DNA of 64,000 bases from Bacteroides uniformis (GCF_025147485.1 NZ_CP102263.1:3299501-3363500), one strand, 5' to 3'. Shown: positions 44,578 to 53,208, counted from the first letter of the stretch. The notes: a model not told the origin generated them from the sequence alone. Numbers and translations are program-made.

Positions 44578-46938
44578 TTAGTTAATGAATAGTCTGAATT
44601 TAGCAAAAAAAGCACGTCCGGGCTTCTGCAGCTTGTAGTTGTCATAGGCTGTCTTGTCGAGGAAGTTGGTACACTCCAAAGCCAGATTATAGCGTCCGCG
44701 TCTCCATGAGTAAGTGATGTCGGCATTACAGATGTGCTGGGCGGGAATGCGTGCCTTGTTATCATATGCGCCGTAAGCTTCCCAGGTCAGGAAGTACCAG
44801 TGTACCCATTGATAGGTACAACCCAGGCGCAATCTGCTTTCGGGCAGGGCAATGTTGCGGAAGGTATAATAAGCCTCTACGCTACCGAATAGCCACGGGC
44901 GGTTGGGCACACGGTTGTTATAGGTGGCAGAGGGCTTTCCGTCACCCTTGTACTTCTGCTGGTCGCGAGTGTCCTGGTAGCTGACGTTTGTGGCGAGTTG
45001 CAGTCTGCCTTGCCAGTCGTAGCGCATTTCCCCTTCCGCACCTTTTACATGGACAGCCGGGACGTTGGTATATTGCATTGTACCCTCTTTCTCGGCAATG
45101 CTGGTCTGAATGTAGTTGTCTACCTTACGGAAAAATCCGCTCATCTCATAATAGAATGTATGTCCATTGCCCGGGTGCCATGTGCCGAACAGAGAGGCAT
45201 TGAAGTTGTTGCTGTTTTCCGGTTTCAGTGCCACGTTGGCATAGATGGTGGTACCGTTTCCCAACAGCTCGCGGGCGATGGGTAGTCTCACACTATGTTC
45301 GTAGGATACTTTGATGGATAAAGGTTCTACGATGGTGTATCGAAGTCCAGCACCGTAGCCCAAGTAGTTCTTGGTGGTGGAACCTTGCACATCCTTCGAG
45401 CCGGTCACGCTGGATTGGTCGGTCTGCCGGATATTGGGATGGTTGATGTAGTCTTTTATGAAGAATACGTTTTCCATCTTGCCATCCAACAGAGACTGGT
45501 TGTAGGAGAGTCCCAGGATATGTTTGGTAACCACATCTTTTGACGGCTCGAAGCTGGTATCAAGGTCATCGAAGCGGTCGTTTCCGGTACGGCTCAAATG
45601 GTAGTTCAGATTAAAGCTGTGATGGGTATTCAGCTGATAGTCCAGGTTGGTGCGCATAATGGTGAGCGGACGCTTGTAGTGGCGCATGGATGGTTCTTTG
45701 CCCATAATCTCGTTGCGCTGGCTCACGATGTATCCTCCATCCCAATAGTACTTCCGATAGGCAGTGTCCACGGTCAAGGAATGGTCCCAGGTGTGGGAGA
45801 GGGAGGCATTCAGTTGCATGTTCTTCAGGATGAAGTTGTACTTCTGATAGCGGGCAGAGATGTTCCAGGAATCGGAATTCCTTTCTGCCATTCCGTATAC
45901 TTTGTTTTGGACAGACCCCGTCTGCAGTTCCTTGTCTGTTTTTGAATAGGAGGCGGAAACAAAGAAGGCATCAGCCCAGGATTTGTTGACAAATCCGGCT
46001 TCCACCTGTGCCAGTAGCGAGAAGTAGCCGTCATGAAAACGCTTGGGATTGCCATATATGAAATTGTCTCCGCTTTCGTCGCGCATCTGCACATTCTTCA
46101 TTCTATAATCGTTTTTGGAGTAGTTGATGCCAACGGTTGGCCGGACTATTAGTCCGGTTCCCTTTTCTACGAACTGGGTGTTCAGGTCCGTCTTGTGTGT
46201 ATGGAAGGAGCCGATGCCGTAAGATACATCCAGATAATTCTTCTTCTCCTGCTTTGTAATGATATTGATGGCACCGCCCAGTGCATCTGTTCCCAAGCTG
46301 GCAGGGACTACTCCTTTGTATATCTCAATCCGGTCTATGATGTTAATGGGTAAGTTGGCGAGGGAAACACCGCTTCCTTTGGTGTCCAGTGGCATTCCGT
46401 CCAGAAAGTAGCGGATTGAATTTCCGGACAAGCCGTTGATGGAGAGGTCGAAGTCCGAGCCAACCCCGCCTTCCTCTCTCACCTTGATGCCCGTTGTACG
46501 GTTCACCAGGTCGTTGAGGTTATTTAGTGAGTTTACTATCGGCTTGATGTCGAGTGCATTGACAGCAAAGGCCCCTTCCTTCACTTTCTGCGTTTGGGTC
46601 TTTCCGTATACTTCGACAGAATTCAATGCCACGGCGCTTTCCTGCAATGTGAAATTCTGTTTTTTATCCTGCCGGATGTCGAGGGATTGTTTCACGGTTT
46701 GGTAGCCCAGGAAGGAGACGACGAAGGTGTGTTTGCCCGGAGCGACTTGCAGTGAATACTTCCCCCGGTCGTCCGTATAGGTGCCGGAGGTGGTGTTTTC
46801 CACAGCGATGGTGGCTTGGGCTATCGGTGTCCCGTGCTGGTCTATGACTTTTCCGGATAAGGTGACCTTATTCTGTGCCATACTACCTGCAGGCAGTAGG
46901 CAGATAAATGTAAATAGCAGTCCTGTGATGAATCTCAT
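44578..46938 (-). CDS. TonB-dependent outer-membrane receptor with carboxypeptidase-regulatory-like domain (XusA-like)
   Basis: A 786-residue receptor: signal peptide (to about SMAQNK), an N-terminal carboxypeptidase D regulatory-like domain (about 24-105; GKVIDQHGTPIAQATIAVEN), plug (NLNDLVNRTTGIKVREEGGV to ALGGAINIITKQ) and a barrel ending FFAKFRLFIN. It is the first gene after a minus-strand cobalamin riboswitch, so B12 probably represses it and the genes behind it. With the DUF4374 lipoprotein it forms the capture-and-import pair. The regulation points to a corrinoid or cobalt-containing ligand; the family alone would also allow a siderophore. Confidence 0.87.
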   Translation of the reverse strand: MRFITGLLFTFICLLPAGSMAQNKVTLSGKVIDQHGTPIAQATIAVENTTSGTYTDDRGKYSLQVAPGKHTFVVSFLGYQTVKQSLDIRQDKKQNFTLQESAVALNSVEVYGKTQTQKVKEGAFAVNALDIKPIVNSLNNLNDLVNRTTGIKVREEGGVGSDFDLSINGLSGNSIRYFLDGMPLDTKGSGVSLANLPINIIDRIEIYKGVVPASLGTDALGGAINIITKQEKKNYLDVSYGIGSFHTHKTDLNTQFVEKGTGLIVRPTVGINYSKNDYRMKNVQMRDESGDNFIYGNPKRFHDGYFSLLAQVEAGFVNKSWADAFFVSASYSKTDKELQTGSVQNKVYGMAERNSDSWNISARYQKYNFILKNMQLNASLSHTWDHSLTVDTAYRKYYWDGGYIVSQRNEIMGKEPSMRHYKRPLTIMRTNLDYQLNTHHSFNLNYHLSRTGNDRFDDLDTSFEPSKDVVTKHILGLSYNQSLLDGKMENVFFIKDYINHPNIRQTDQSSVTGSKDVQGSTTKNYLGYGAGLRYTIVEPLSIKVSYEHSVRLPIARELLGNGTTIYANVALKPENSNNFNASLFGTWHPGNGHTFYYEMSGFFRKVDNYIQTSIAEKEGTMQYTNVPAVHVKGAEGEMRYDWQGRLQLATNVSYQDTRDQQKYKGDGKPSATYNNRVPNRPWLFGSVEAYYTFRNIALPESRLRLGCTYQWVHWYFLTWEAYGAYDNKARIPAQHICNADITYSWRRGRYNLALECTNFLDKTAYDNYKLQKPGRAFFAKFRLFIN

Positions 46939-47071
46939 TTCAGTTCCTTATAAGCGTTCGTAACTTGCCCTCAAGGAAAAATGAACAAAGAGAAAGATTC
47001 CTTTATATGGATAAAGAATGCCTCGACTCAATGTTTTGTTGCTTTATTCCCCGAAAGCACTAAAACTATGT

Positions 47072-47250
47072 TGTCTTGGCAGGTCTTCTGACTTATCCCT
47101 CTTTGAATGCCTTCCCATCCGCCGGGCGGACAGTGGCTTGTAGAATATTCAAAGATTTTGGAAGGACTTACAGCAGCGGGTCTGTTCAGGATTTGCACCT
47201 GATTCCCTTTTTCATCACTCATCTCCAACAGAACCGGGAGAGGTGAAACC
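47072..47250 (-). promoter_or_regulatory. Cobalamin riboswitch 1, upstream of the XusA-like receptor
   Basis: On the minus strand the conserved cobalamin aptamer is clear: GGGAATCAGGTGCAAATCC, then GACCCGCTGCTGTAAGTCC, GCCACTG and the B12 box AAGTCAGAAGACCTGCC close to the 3' end (47077-47094 region). The receptor ATG follows about 130 bases later. No strong intrinsic terminator is visible in that leader, so control may be at translation. A -7 box lies just upstream (47261-47268). Confidence 0.93.
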
Positions 47251-47260
47251 AAAACTGGGA

Positions 47261-47318
47261 CAAAGATAACAAAAACTATTAGGTTTGCGAATACTCCTGA
47301 TAATTTTTGTTATCTTTG
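47261..47318. promoter_or_regulatory. Divergent promoter pair in a 15-bp inverted repeat
   Basis: CAAAGATAACAAAAA (47261-47275) is mirrored exactly by TTTTTGTTATCTTTG (47304-47318). Each arm contains the -7 box TATCTTTG, one per strand, pointing at the two cobalamin riboswitches. A TTTG at 47284 is 27 bases from the plus-strand box and fits a -33 element; the minus-strand -33 is unclear. Confidence 0.7.
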
Positions 47319-47326
47319 CCCGCGAA

Positions 47327-47500
47327 TTGGTTCCGGATGCATGTTTCCATCATCTGGATTAAAAGGGAATCGGGTGTAAATCCCGGACAGTCCCGCTGCT
47401 GTGAAGCTCCGTTTATATCATGAAAAACACCCTTGCCACTGATATGCATTGAAATATCGGGAAGGCTTCAGGATTAGGAGTCAGTCAGAAGACCTGCCAT
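47327..47500 (+). promoter_or_regulatory. Cobalamin riboswitch 2, upstream of the biotin-dependent carboxylase operon
   Basis: The aptamer shows AAAGGGAATCGGGTGTAAAT, CCCGGACAGTCCCGCTGCTG, GCCACTG and the B12 box AGTCAGTCAGAAGACCTGCC (about 47479-47498). About 150 bases of leader follow before ATG 47651. In it, AAAGG/CCTTT words at 47506-47518 and 47581-47593 can pair locally or with each other, which could be the switching helices. Confidence 0.93.
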
Positions 47501-47650
47501 TCATTAAAGGCTGCCTTTGCTCGTGGGTTAGGAAGACAGTACGAAGATATTAGTTGAACATTTAAACAAGAAATGGAATGCCTTTGTTAAAGGTATGTCC
47601 GCATTGTGGTGTGACTATATATATCCTTTATATATTAAAGAAAAAGTAAA

Positions 47651-49162
47651 ATGATTAAGAAAGTATTGATTGCCAACAGAGGTGAGATTGCCTTGCGCGT
47701 CATGCGTTCGTGCCGGGAGATGGGACTGCTTACGGTTGCGGTCTTCTCCGAGGCCGACCGCACCTCTCATCATGTGGCATATGCCGATGAGGCTTATCCG
47801 ATAGGACCGGCCGTGGCAAAAGAGAGTTATCTGAATATTGAAAAAGTGATTGCCACGGCAAAGCGATGCGGTGCCGATGCCATCCATCCGGGTTACGGCT
47901 TTTTGTCGGAGAACTCGGAGTTTGCACGCCGTTGCAAGGAGGAAGGGATTATCTTTATCGGTCCCGCCGCCGAGACGATGGAGGCGATGGGCGACAAGAT
48001 AGCTGCCCGCAAGCGAATGATTGCGGCAGGCGTACCCGTGGTTCCCGGAACGGAACAACCTTTGCAGAGTGCCGAAGAAGCCGTGCGCATCTGCAACGAG
48101 ATAGGTTATCCCGTGATGCTGAAGGCGTCTATGGGTGGCGGTGGTAAAGGTATGCGCCTTATCCATAACGAGAGCGAAGTGGTGGAAGCCTACAACACGG
48201 CACGCTCCGAGTCCATGTCCTCCTTTGGAGACGACACGGTCTATCTGGAAAAGTTCGTGGAAGAACCCCACCACATCGAGTTCCAGATATTGGGCGACAA
48301 CCACGGCAACGTCATCCACCTCTTCGACCGCGAATGCTCCGTGCAGCGTCGCAATCAGAAGGTGGTAGAAGAAAGCCCGTCACCCTTCCTTACGCCGGAA
48401 TTGCGCCGGGAGATGGGAGAGAAGGCGGTTGCCGCAGCCAAGGCAGTAAACTACTCCGGTGCAGGTACCATCGAGTTTCTGGTAGACAAGAACCGTCGGT
48501 TCTACTTCCTCGAAATGAATACGCGCTTGCAAGTAGAGCACCCCATCACGGAAGAAGTGGTAGGCGTGGACCTGGTGAAAGAGCAAATCCGCATTGCTAA
48601 CGACGAGGTGCTGCACCTCAAGCAGGAGGAACTGTTCCAGCGCGGCCATGCTATAGAGTGCCGCATCTGTGCCGAAGATACGGAAAACAACTTCATGCCG
48701 TCTCCCGGTGTCATCAAGCAACTGACGGAGCCGAACGGAATCGGTGTGCGTATAGACAGCTATGTGTACGACGGCTATGAGATTCCCATCTACTACGACC
48801 CTATGATAGGTAAGCTCATCGTATGGGCAACCACCCGCCAGTATGCCATCGAGCGTATGCGCCGTGTGCTCTACGAGTACAAAATTACGGGCGTAAAGAC
48901 CAACCTTGCCTATCTGAAGCGCATCATGCACGTGCCCGACTTTGTGAAGGGAGAGTACAACACCCTCTTTATCGAGAAGAACGCCCGCATGCTGGTACGC
49001 ACCAACACTGCCAACGAAGAGTTGGAGAACATAGCCATGATAGCTGCCTATATGGACTATCTGGTTAATCTGGAGGAGAATGTTTCGGCACAGCTACCCG
49101 ATGCCCGCCCCATCAGCCGTTGGAGGGAATTTGGCTTGCAGAAGGGAGTGCTCAGGATTTAA
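47651..49162 (+). CDS. Biotin carboxylase subunit of an acyl-CoA carboxylase
   Basis: A 503-residue cytoplasmic ATP-grasp enzyme that carboxylates biotin with bicarbonate and ATP. The start KKVLIANRGEIALRVMRSCR, the glycine-rich ATP loop LKASMGGGGKGMRLI, the VEEPHHIEFQILGD block and catalytic region EMNTRLQVEHPITEEV are all present. Followed by a biotin carrier gene (31-base gap) and a carboxyltransferase of the propionyl-CoA type, so it most likely serves propionyl-CoA carboxylase rather than acetyl-CoA carboxylase. A cobalamin riboswitch lies upstream, linking it to B12-dependent methylmalonyl-CoA mutase metabolism. Confidence 0.9.
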   Translation: MIKKVLIANRGEIALRVMRSCREMGLLTVAVFSEADRTSHHVAYADEAYPIGPAVAKESYLNIEKVIATAKRCGADAIHPGYGFLSENSEFARRCKEEGIIFIGPAAETMEAMGDKIAARKRMIAAGVPVVPGTEQPLQSAEEAVRICNEIGYPVMLKASMGGGGKGMRLIHNESEVVEAYNTARSESMSSFGDDTVYLEKFVEEPHHIEFQILGDNHGNVIHLFDRECSVQRRNQKVVEESPSPFLTPELRREMGEKAVAAAKAVNYSGAGTIEFLVDKNRRFYFLEMNTRLQVEHPITEEVVGVDLVKEQIRIANDEVLHLKQEELFQRGHAIECRICAEDTENNFMPSPGVIKQLTEPNGIGVRIDSYVYDGYEIPIYYDPMIGKLIVWATTRQYAIERMRRVLYEYKITGVKTNLAYLKRIMHVPDFVKGEYNTLFIEKNARMLVRTNTANEELENIAMIAAYMDYLVNLEENVSAQLPDARPISRWREFGLQKGVLRI

Positions 49163-49193
49163 GGAATGGATAATTGATAATGGATAATTAATA

Positions 49194-49709
49194 ATGGAAA
49201 TACATATAGGAGACCGTATCGCAGACATTACCCTGGTGGGTAAGGAAGGGAATAAGGTACAACTTACCATTGACGGAAAGCCCTACGAAGTGGACATTGT
49301 GATGGCAGAGAACGGAAGTTGCTCCATCCTGCACAACGGAAACTCGTTCAACGCAGGCCTTGTGCGCGGCGAGGGCGGCAAGAGTTATGACATCAGCATG
49401 CTCCAGCGTTCCTTCCACGTAGACATTGTAGACACGCAAGCCAAGTATCTGCACATGAAGAAAGGAGCCGACGAGAAGCAGGGCGACAAGATTTTGGCTC
49501 CGATGCCGGGCAAGGTGGTAAGCATCCCCGTCAAGGTGGGCGACCGACTGGCTGCCGGCGACATTGCCGTGGTGCTGGAAGCCATGAAGATGCAGAGTAA
49601 CTATAAGGTAAATGCCGACTGCATCGTCCGCAACATCCTCGTGGGCGAGGGCGAACCGGTAAATGCCAACCAAGTATTGATTGAATTGGAGTTGATAAAG
49701 GAGGAATAA
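49194..49709 (+). CDS. Biotin carboxyl carrier protein
   Basis: A 171-residue carrier. The C-terminal biotinyl domain (about 98-170) has the biotinylation motif EAMKMQ with Lys132, preceded by LAPMPGKVVSIPVKVGDRLA. The N-terminal part probably docks the enzyme subunits. It shuttles the carboxyl group between the biotin carboxylase upstream and the carboxyltransferase downstream (54-base gap), as in propionyl-CoA carboxylase or methylmalonyl-CoA decarboxylase complexes. Confidence 0.89.
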   Translation: MEIHIGDRIADITLVGKEGNKVQLTIDGKPYEVDIVMAENGSCSILHNGNSFNAGLVRGEGGKSYDISMLQRSFHVDIVDTQAKYLHMKKGADEKQGDKILAPMPGKVVSIPVKVGDRLAAGDIAVVLEAMKMQSNYKVNADCIVRNILVGEGEPVNANQVLIELELIKEE

Positions 49710-49763
49710 TCCCGAGTCGCATTCAGTCCGTATATTATAAATCACTAAATTGTAAATGCAAAT

Positions 49764-51296
49764 ATGAACAGAGAAGAAATATACCGCCAGTTTGAGGAAC
49801 TGGATAAACGTGCCTCGCTGGGTGGGGGCGTAGACAAGATAGAGAAACAACACGCCTCCGGCCGCATGACTGCCCGCGAACGTATTGACATGCTGCTGGA
49901 CAAAGGCTCGTTCAATGAGCTGGACAAGTTCGTGAACCACCGTTGCACCAACTTCGGCATGGAGAAGAAACAGATTGCCGGAGACGGCATGGTGTCCGGT
50001 TACGGAAAGATAGACGGCCGCCTTGTATTTGTCTATGCCTACGACTTCACGGCGCATGGCGGTTCGCTCAGCGAGACGAATGCCGCAAAGATTGTAAAGG
50101 TGCAGCAGCTTGCCCTGAAGAACGGTGCTCCCGTCATTGCCCTCAACGATTCGGGCGGCGCACGCATCCAGGAAGGTGTGAACAGCTTGGCAGGCTATGC
50201 CTCCATCTTCTATCAGAACACCATTGCGTCGGGTGTCATTCCGCAGATATCCGCTATTCTGGGTCCGTGTGCCGGTGGGGCATGCTACTCTCCGGCGCTT
50301 ACCGACTTTATCTTCATGGTAAAGGAGCAGAGCCACATGTTTATCACCGGTCCGGACGTGGTAAAGACCGTGACCCACGAGGAGGTGGACAAGGAGGAAC
50401 TGGGCGGTGCCTATACGCATAGCAGCAAGAGCGGCGTTACCCACTTCATGTGCAATACGGAGGAGGAGACACTGATGAGCATCCGCGAGCTGCTGAGCTT
50501 CCTGCCGTCCAACAATATGGAGGATGCTCCCTTCACTCCCTGCTCCGACGATATCCATCGCCGGGTAGAGGCGCTTCAGACCGTCATTCCTGAGGACCCG
50601 AACATGCCCTATGACATCAAGGATATTATAGAACCGGTGCTGGACAACCAGTACTTCTTCGAAGTGATGCCTCACTTTGCCAAGAACGTCGTTATCGGTT
50701 TCGGTCGTCTGAACGGGCGTTCGGTAGGTATCGTGGCAAACCAACCTGCCTATTTGGCGGGTGTGCTCGATATTGATGCCAGCGACAAGGCGGCACGTTT
50801 CATTCGTTTCTGCGACTGCTTCAACATCCCGCTGATAACCTTCGAAGATGTTCCCGGCTTCTTGCCCGGAACGATGCAGGAGCACAACGGCATCATCCGC
50901 CACGGCGCCAAGATTGTCTATGCCTATGCCGAGGCCACCGTGCCCAAGATAACGCTGATTACCCGCAAGGCATACGGCGGAGCCTACATCGTGATGTCCA
51001 GCAAACCGACGGGTGCCGACGTGAACCTGGCTTATCCGCAGGCGGAAATCGCCGTGATGGGTGCCGAGGGTGCGGTGAACATCCTCTACCGTAAGTCCTC
51101 TGCCGAAGAGAAGCAGGAGATTATCAAGGAGTACGAAAGCAAGTTCTCCAACCCTTACCGCGCTGCCGAGCGTGGCCTCATAGACGAGGTCATCATGCCG
51201 CGCGATACCCGCTACAAGCTGGTGCAGGCATTGGAGATGGCGCACAACAAGAATCAGAGCAATCCACCGAAAAAGCACGGCAACATGCCTTTATAA
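49764..51296 (+). CDS. Acyl-CoA carboxyltransferase, propionyl-CoA/methylmalonyl-CoA type
   Basis: A 510-residue subunit of the PccB/MmdA family that moves a carboxyl group between biotin and an acyl-CoA. The two crotonase-like halves carry LNDSGGARIQEGVNSLAGYA, GPCAGGACYSPALTDFIFMV, FEDVPGFLPGTMQEHNGIIR and ITRKAYGGAYIVMSS. The substrates are propionyl-CoA and (S)-methylmalonyl-CoA by homology. No sodium-pump beta subunit (MmdB) is adjacent, so I favour a carboxylase; an MmdA working with a distant pump is possible. It is the last gene of the riboswitch-led operon, and a hairpin terminator follows. Confidence 0.89.
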   Translation: MNREEIYRQFEELDKRASLGGGVDKIEKQHASGRMTARERIDMLLDKGSFNELDKFVNHRCTNFGMEKKQIAGDGMVSGYGKIDGRLVFVYAYDFTAHGGSLSETNAAKIVKVQQLALKNGAPVIALNDSGGARIQEGVNSLAGYASIFYQNTIASGVIPQISAILGPCAGGACYSPALTDFIFMVKEQSHMFITGPDVVKTVTHEEVDKEELGGAYTHSSKSGVTHFMCNTEEETLMSIRELLSFLPSNNMEDAPFTPCSDDIHRRVEALQTVIPEDPNMPYDIKDIIEPVLDNQYFFEVMPHFAKNVVIGFGRLNGRSVGIVANQPAYLAGVLDIDASDKAARFIRFCDCFNIPLITFEDVPGFLPGTMQEHNGIIRHGAKIVYAYAEATVPKITLITRKAYGGAYIVMSSKPTGADVNLAYPQAEIAVMGAEGAVNILYRKSSAEEKQEIIKEYESKFSNPYRAAERGLIDEVIMPRDTRYKLVQALEMAHNKNQSNPPKKHGNMPL

Positions 51297-51324
51297 TAGT
51301 AGTTATTTTTTATGTGTGAAATGC

Positions 51325-51365
51325 GTATCCCCGGAGAAGTGATTTCTGTGGGGATACACTTTTTA
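51325..51365 (+). terminator. Terminator of the carboxylase operon
   Basis: GTATCCCC (51325-51332) pairs with GGGGATAC (51350-51357), with an inner AGAA/TTCT pair, then CTTTTT. It lies 29 bases past the carboxyltransferase stop codon. Confidence 0.85.
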
Positions 51366-51423
51366 AATAGAGAATTAAGAATTAAACAATAAGGCTGAAA
51401 AGTAAAAACTAAAGATAGAAACT

Positions 51424-53109
51424 ATGGAACTATTAAGAAACCTCTTTGAGGGTTATCCCAATCTTTGGGGCGGAGGAGTGGCACACTCTGTCCTGATTCT
51501 GTCCCTGGTCATCACCTTCGGTATCATGCTGGGCAAGTTGAAGGTGGCAGGCATCTCGCTGGGTGTCACCTGGATTTTGTTTGTGGGCATTGTCTTCGGA
51601 CATTTCGACATGAACCTCGACGAACATCTGCTGCACTTCCTGAAGGAGTTTGGCTTGATACTGTTTGTCTATTCCATCGGTCTGCAAGTGGGACCGGGAT
51701 TCTTCTCCGCTTTCAAGAAGGGCGGACTTACGCTGAACATGGTAGCAATGCTTTCCGTCTTTCTCAGCGTGCTTATCACCATTGTGTTGCACTTTGCCAC
51801 CGGAATCCCCATTACTACGATGGTGGGTATCTTGTCCGGAGCCGTGACCAATACCCCCGGTCTGGGTGCTGCCCAGCAGGCAAACAGTGACCTCAACGGG
51901 GTGGATGCTCCGGAAATCGCACTCGGATATGCCGTTGCCTATCCGCTGGGTGTGGTGGGCTGCATCCTGGCGCTGCTAGCCTTGAAGATTTTCATGCGGA
52001 TTAATACCCAAAAAGAAGAGGAGGATGCCGAGCACGGGCTGGGTCATCTGCAGGAGCTGACCGTGCGTCCCATATCGGTAGAGATACGCAATGAGGCAAT
52101 AGACGGCAAGCGGATCAGAGATGTGAAACCATTGTTGAACCGTGCGTTTGTCATCTCCCGCATCCGGCACACCGGCAGTCAGGAAACAGAACTGGCGAAT
52201 GCCGATACGGTGCTGCACATGCAGGATGAAATTCTGTTCATTGCCAACCCGAAAGATGTGGAGGCCATTGTTGCCTTCTTCGGAAGAAAAATTTCGGTGG
52301 AGTGGGAACGGGAGGACAAGAACTTGATTTCACGCCGCATCCTCATCACCAAGCCGGAACTGAACGGCAAGTCTCTGTCTCAGCTCAAGATACGTAACAA
52401 CTTCGGTGCCTGCATCACCCGTATCAACCGTTCGGGCGTGGATCTGGTGGCAACTCCCCACTTGCAGTTGCAGATGGGAGACCGTGTGACGATTGTAGGC
52501 AGTGAGCTTGCCGTGAGTCATGCGGAGAAGGTGCTGGGTAACTCGCTGAAGCGTCTCAACCATCCCAACTTGATTCCTATCTTCCTGGGTATTGCCCTGG
52601 GATGTATCTTGGGCAGTCTGCCGTTCATGTTCCCCGGCATTCCCCAACCCGTGAAACTGGGACTGGCCGGTGGACCGTTGGTGGTTTCCATCCTCATCAG
52701 CCGTTTCGGGCCTCAATATAAGCTGATAACCTACACGACGATGAGTGCCAATCTGATGATACGCGAAATCGGTATCGCCTTGTTCCTGGCCTGCGTGGGG
52801 TTGGGTGCAGGAAAGGGATTCATCGATACCATTATCTACGAAGGCGGCTATGTGTGGATTGGCTATGGGGCCATCATCACGGTCGTTCCGTTGCTGGTGA
52901 CAGGATTCATGGGGCGCTATTTCTGGAAGCTGAACTACTATACGCTGATAGGTGTGCTGTCCGGAGCTAACACCAATCCACCTGCATTGGCCTATTCCTC
53001 GGACTTGACATCCTGCGATGCCCCTGCGGTGGGATACGCCACAGTCTATCCGCTGGCTATGTTCCTGCGGGTGCTGACGGCTCAGTTGCTGATACTGGCA
53101 CTGGCATAG
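51424..53109 (+). CDS. AspT/YidE-family putative transporter with two TrkA-C domains
   Basis: A 561-residue inner-membrane protein: five or six helices at each end and a central cytosolic part (about 200-375) with two TrkA-C/RCK_C-like domains (VRPISVEIRNEAIDGKRIRD and RRILITKPELNGKSLSQLKI). The repeated GAVTNTPGLGAAQQAN and GANTNPPALAYSS blocks are the conserved half-motifs of the aspartate-alanine antiporter family, where they line the substrate path. The substrate here is unknown; YidE-like members have no assigned cargo. It stands between a terminator and the long palindrome at 53148. Confidence 0.86.
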   Translation: MELLRNLFEGYPNLWGGGVAHSVLILSLVITFGIMLGKLKVAGISLGVTWILFVGIVFGHFDMNLDEHLLHFLKEFGLILFVYSIGLQVGPGFFSAFKKGGLTLNMVAMLSVFLSVLITIVLHFATGIPITTMVGILSGAVTNTPGLGAAQQANSDLNGVDAPEIALGYAVAYPLGVVGCILALLALKIFMRINTQKEEEDAEHGLGHLQELTVRPISVEIRNEAIDGKRIRDVKPLLNRAFVISRIRHTGSQETELANADTVLHMQDEILFIANPKDVEAIVAFFGRKISVEWEREDKNLISRRILITKPELNGKSLSQLKIRNNFGACITRINRSGVDLVATPHLQLQMGDRVTIVGSELAVSHAEKVLGNSLKRLNHPNLIPIFLGIALGCILGSLPFMFPGIPQPVKLGLAGGPLVVSILISRFGPQYKLITYTTMSANLMIREIGIALFLACVGLGAGKGFIDTIIYEGGYVWIGYGAIITVVPLLVTGFMGRYFWKLNYYTLIGVLSGANTNPPALAYSSDLTSCDAPAVGYATVYPLAMFLRVLTAQLLILALA

Positions 53110-53147
53110 TTTCACCATAGATAATCTATGGTACATAGGTTGATTTG

Positions 53148-53208
53148 ATAACAAGTAATGTAAAGAGAGCTAACAAGTAATGTTAGGCTGCTTTACATTA
53201 CTTGTTAT
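53148..53208. repeat. Nested palindrome built from CAAGTAATGT repeats; probable bidirectional terminator
   Basis: A perfect 18-bp inverted repeat (53148-53165 with 53191-53208) encloses a second hairpin, CTAACA/TGTTAG around AGTAA. The decamer CAAGTAATGT occurs at 53152 and 53174 (22 bases apart) and inverted at 53195. The right arm includes the murU stop codon and is followed by TTTTTG. It lies between convergent genes. The same repeat unit occurs at 29474. Confidence 0.8.

Noticed and set aside
47028..47252. Open frame of 74 codons on the minus strand
   Set aside because: It coincides with cobalamin riboswitch 1; the conserved aptamer blocks explain the sequence.
49188..51278. 696-codon open frame antisense to the biotin carrier and carboxyltransferase genes
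   Set aside because: It lies opposite two unmistakable enzymes; the protein is a low-complexity mirror of their codon pattern and shows no domain.
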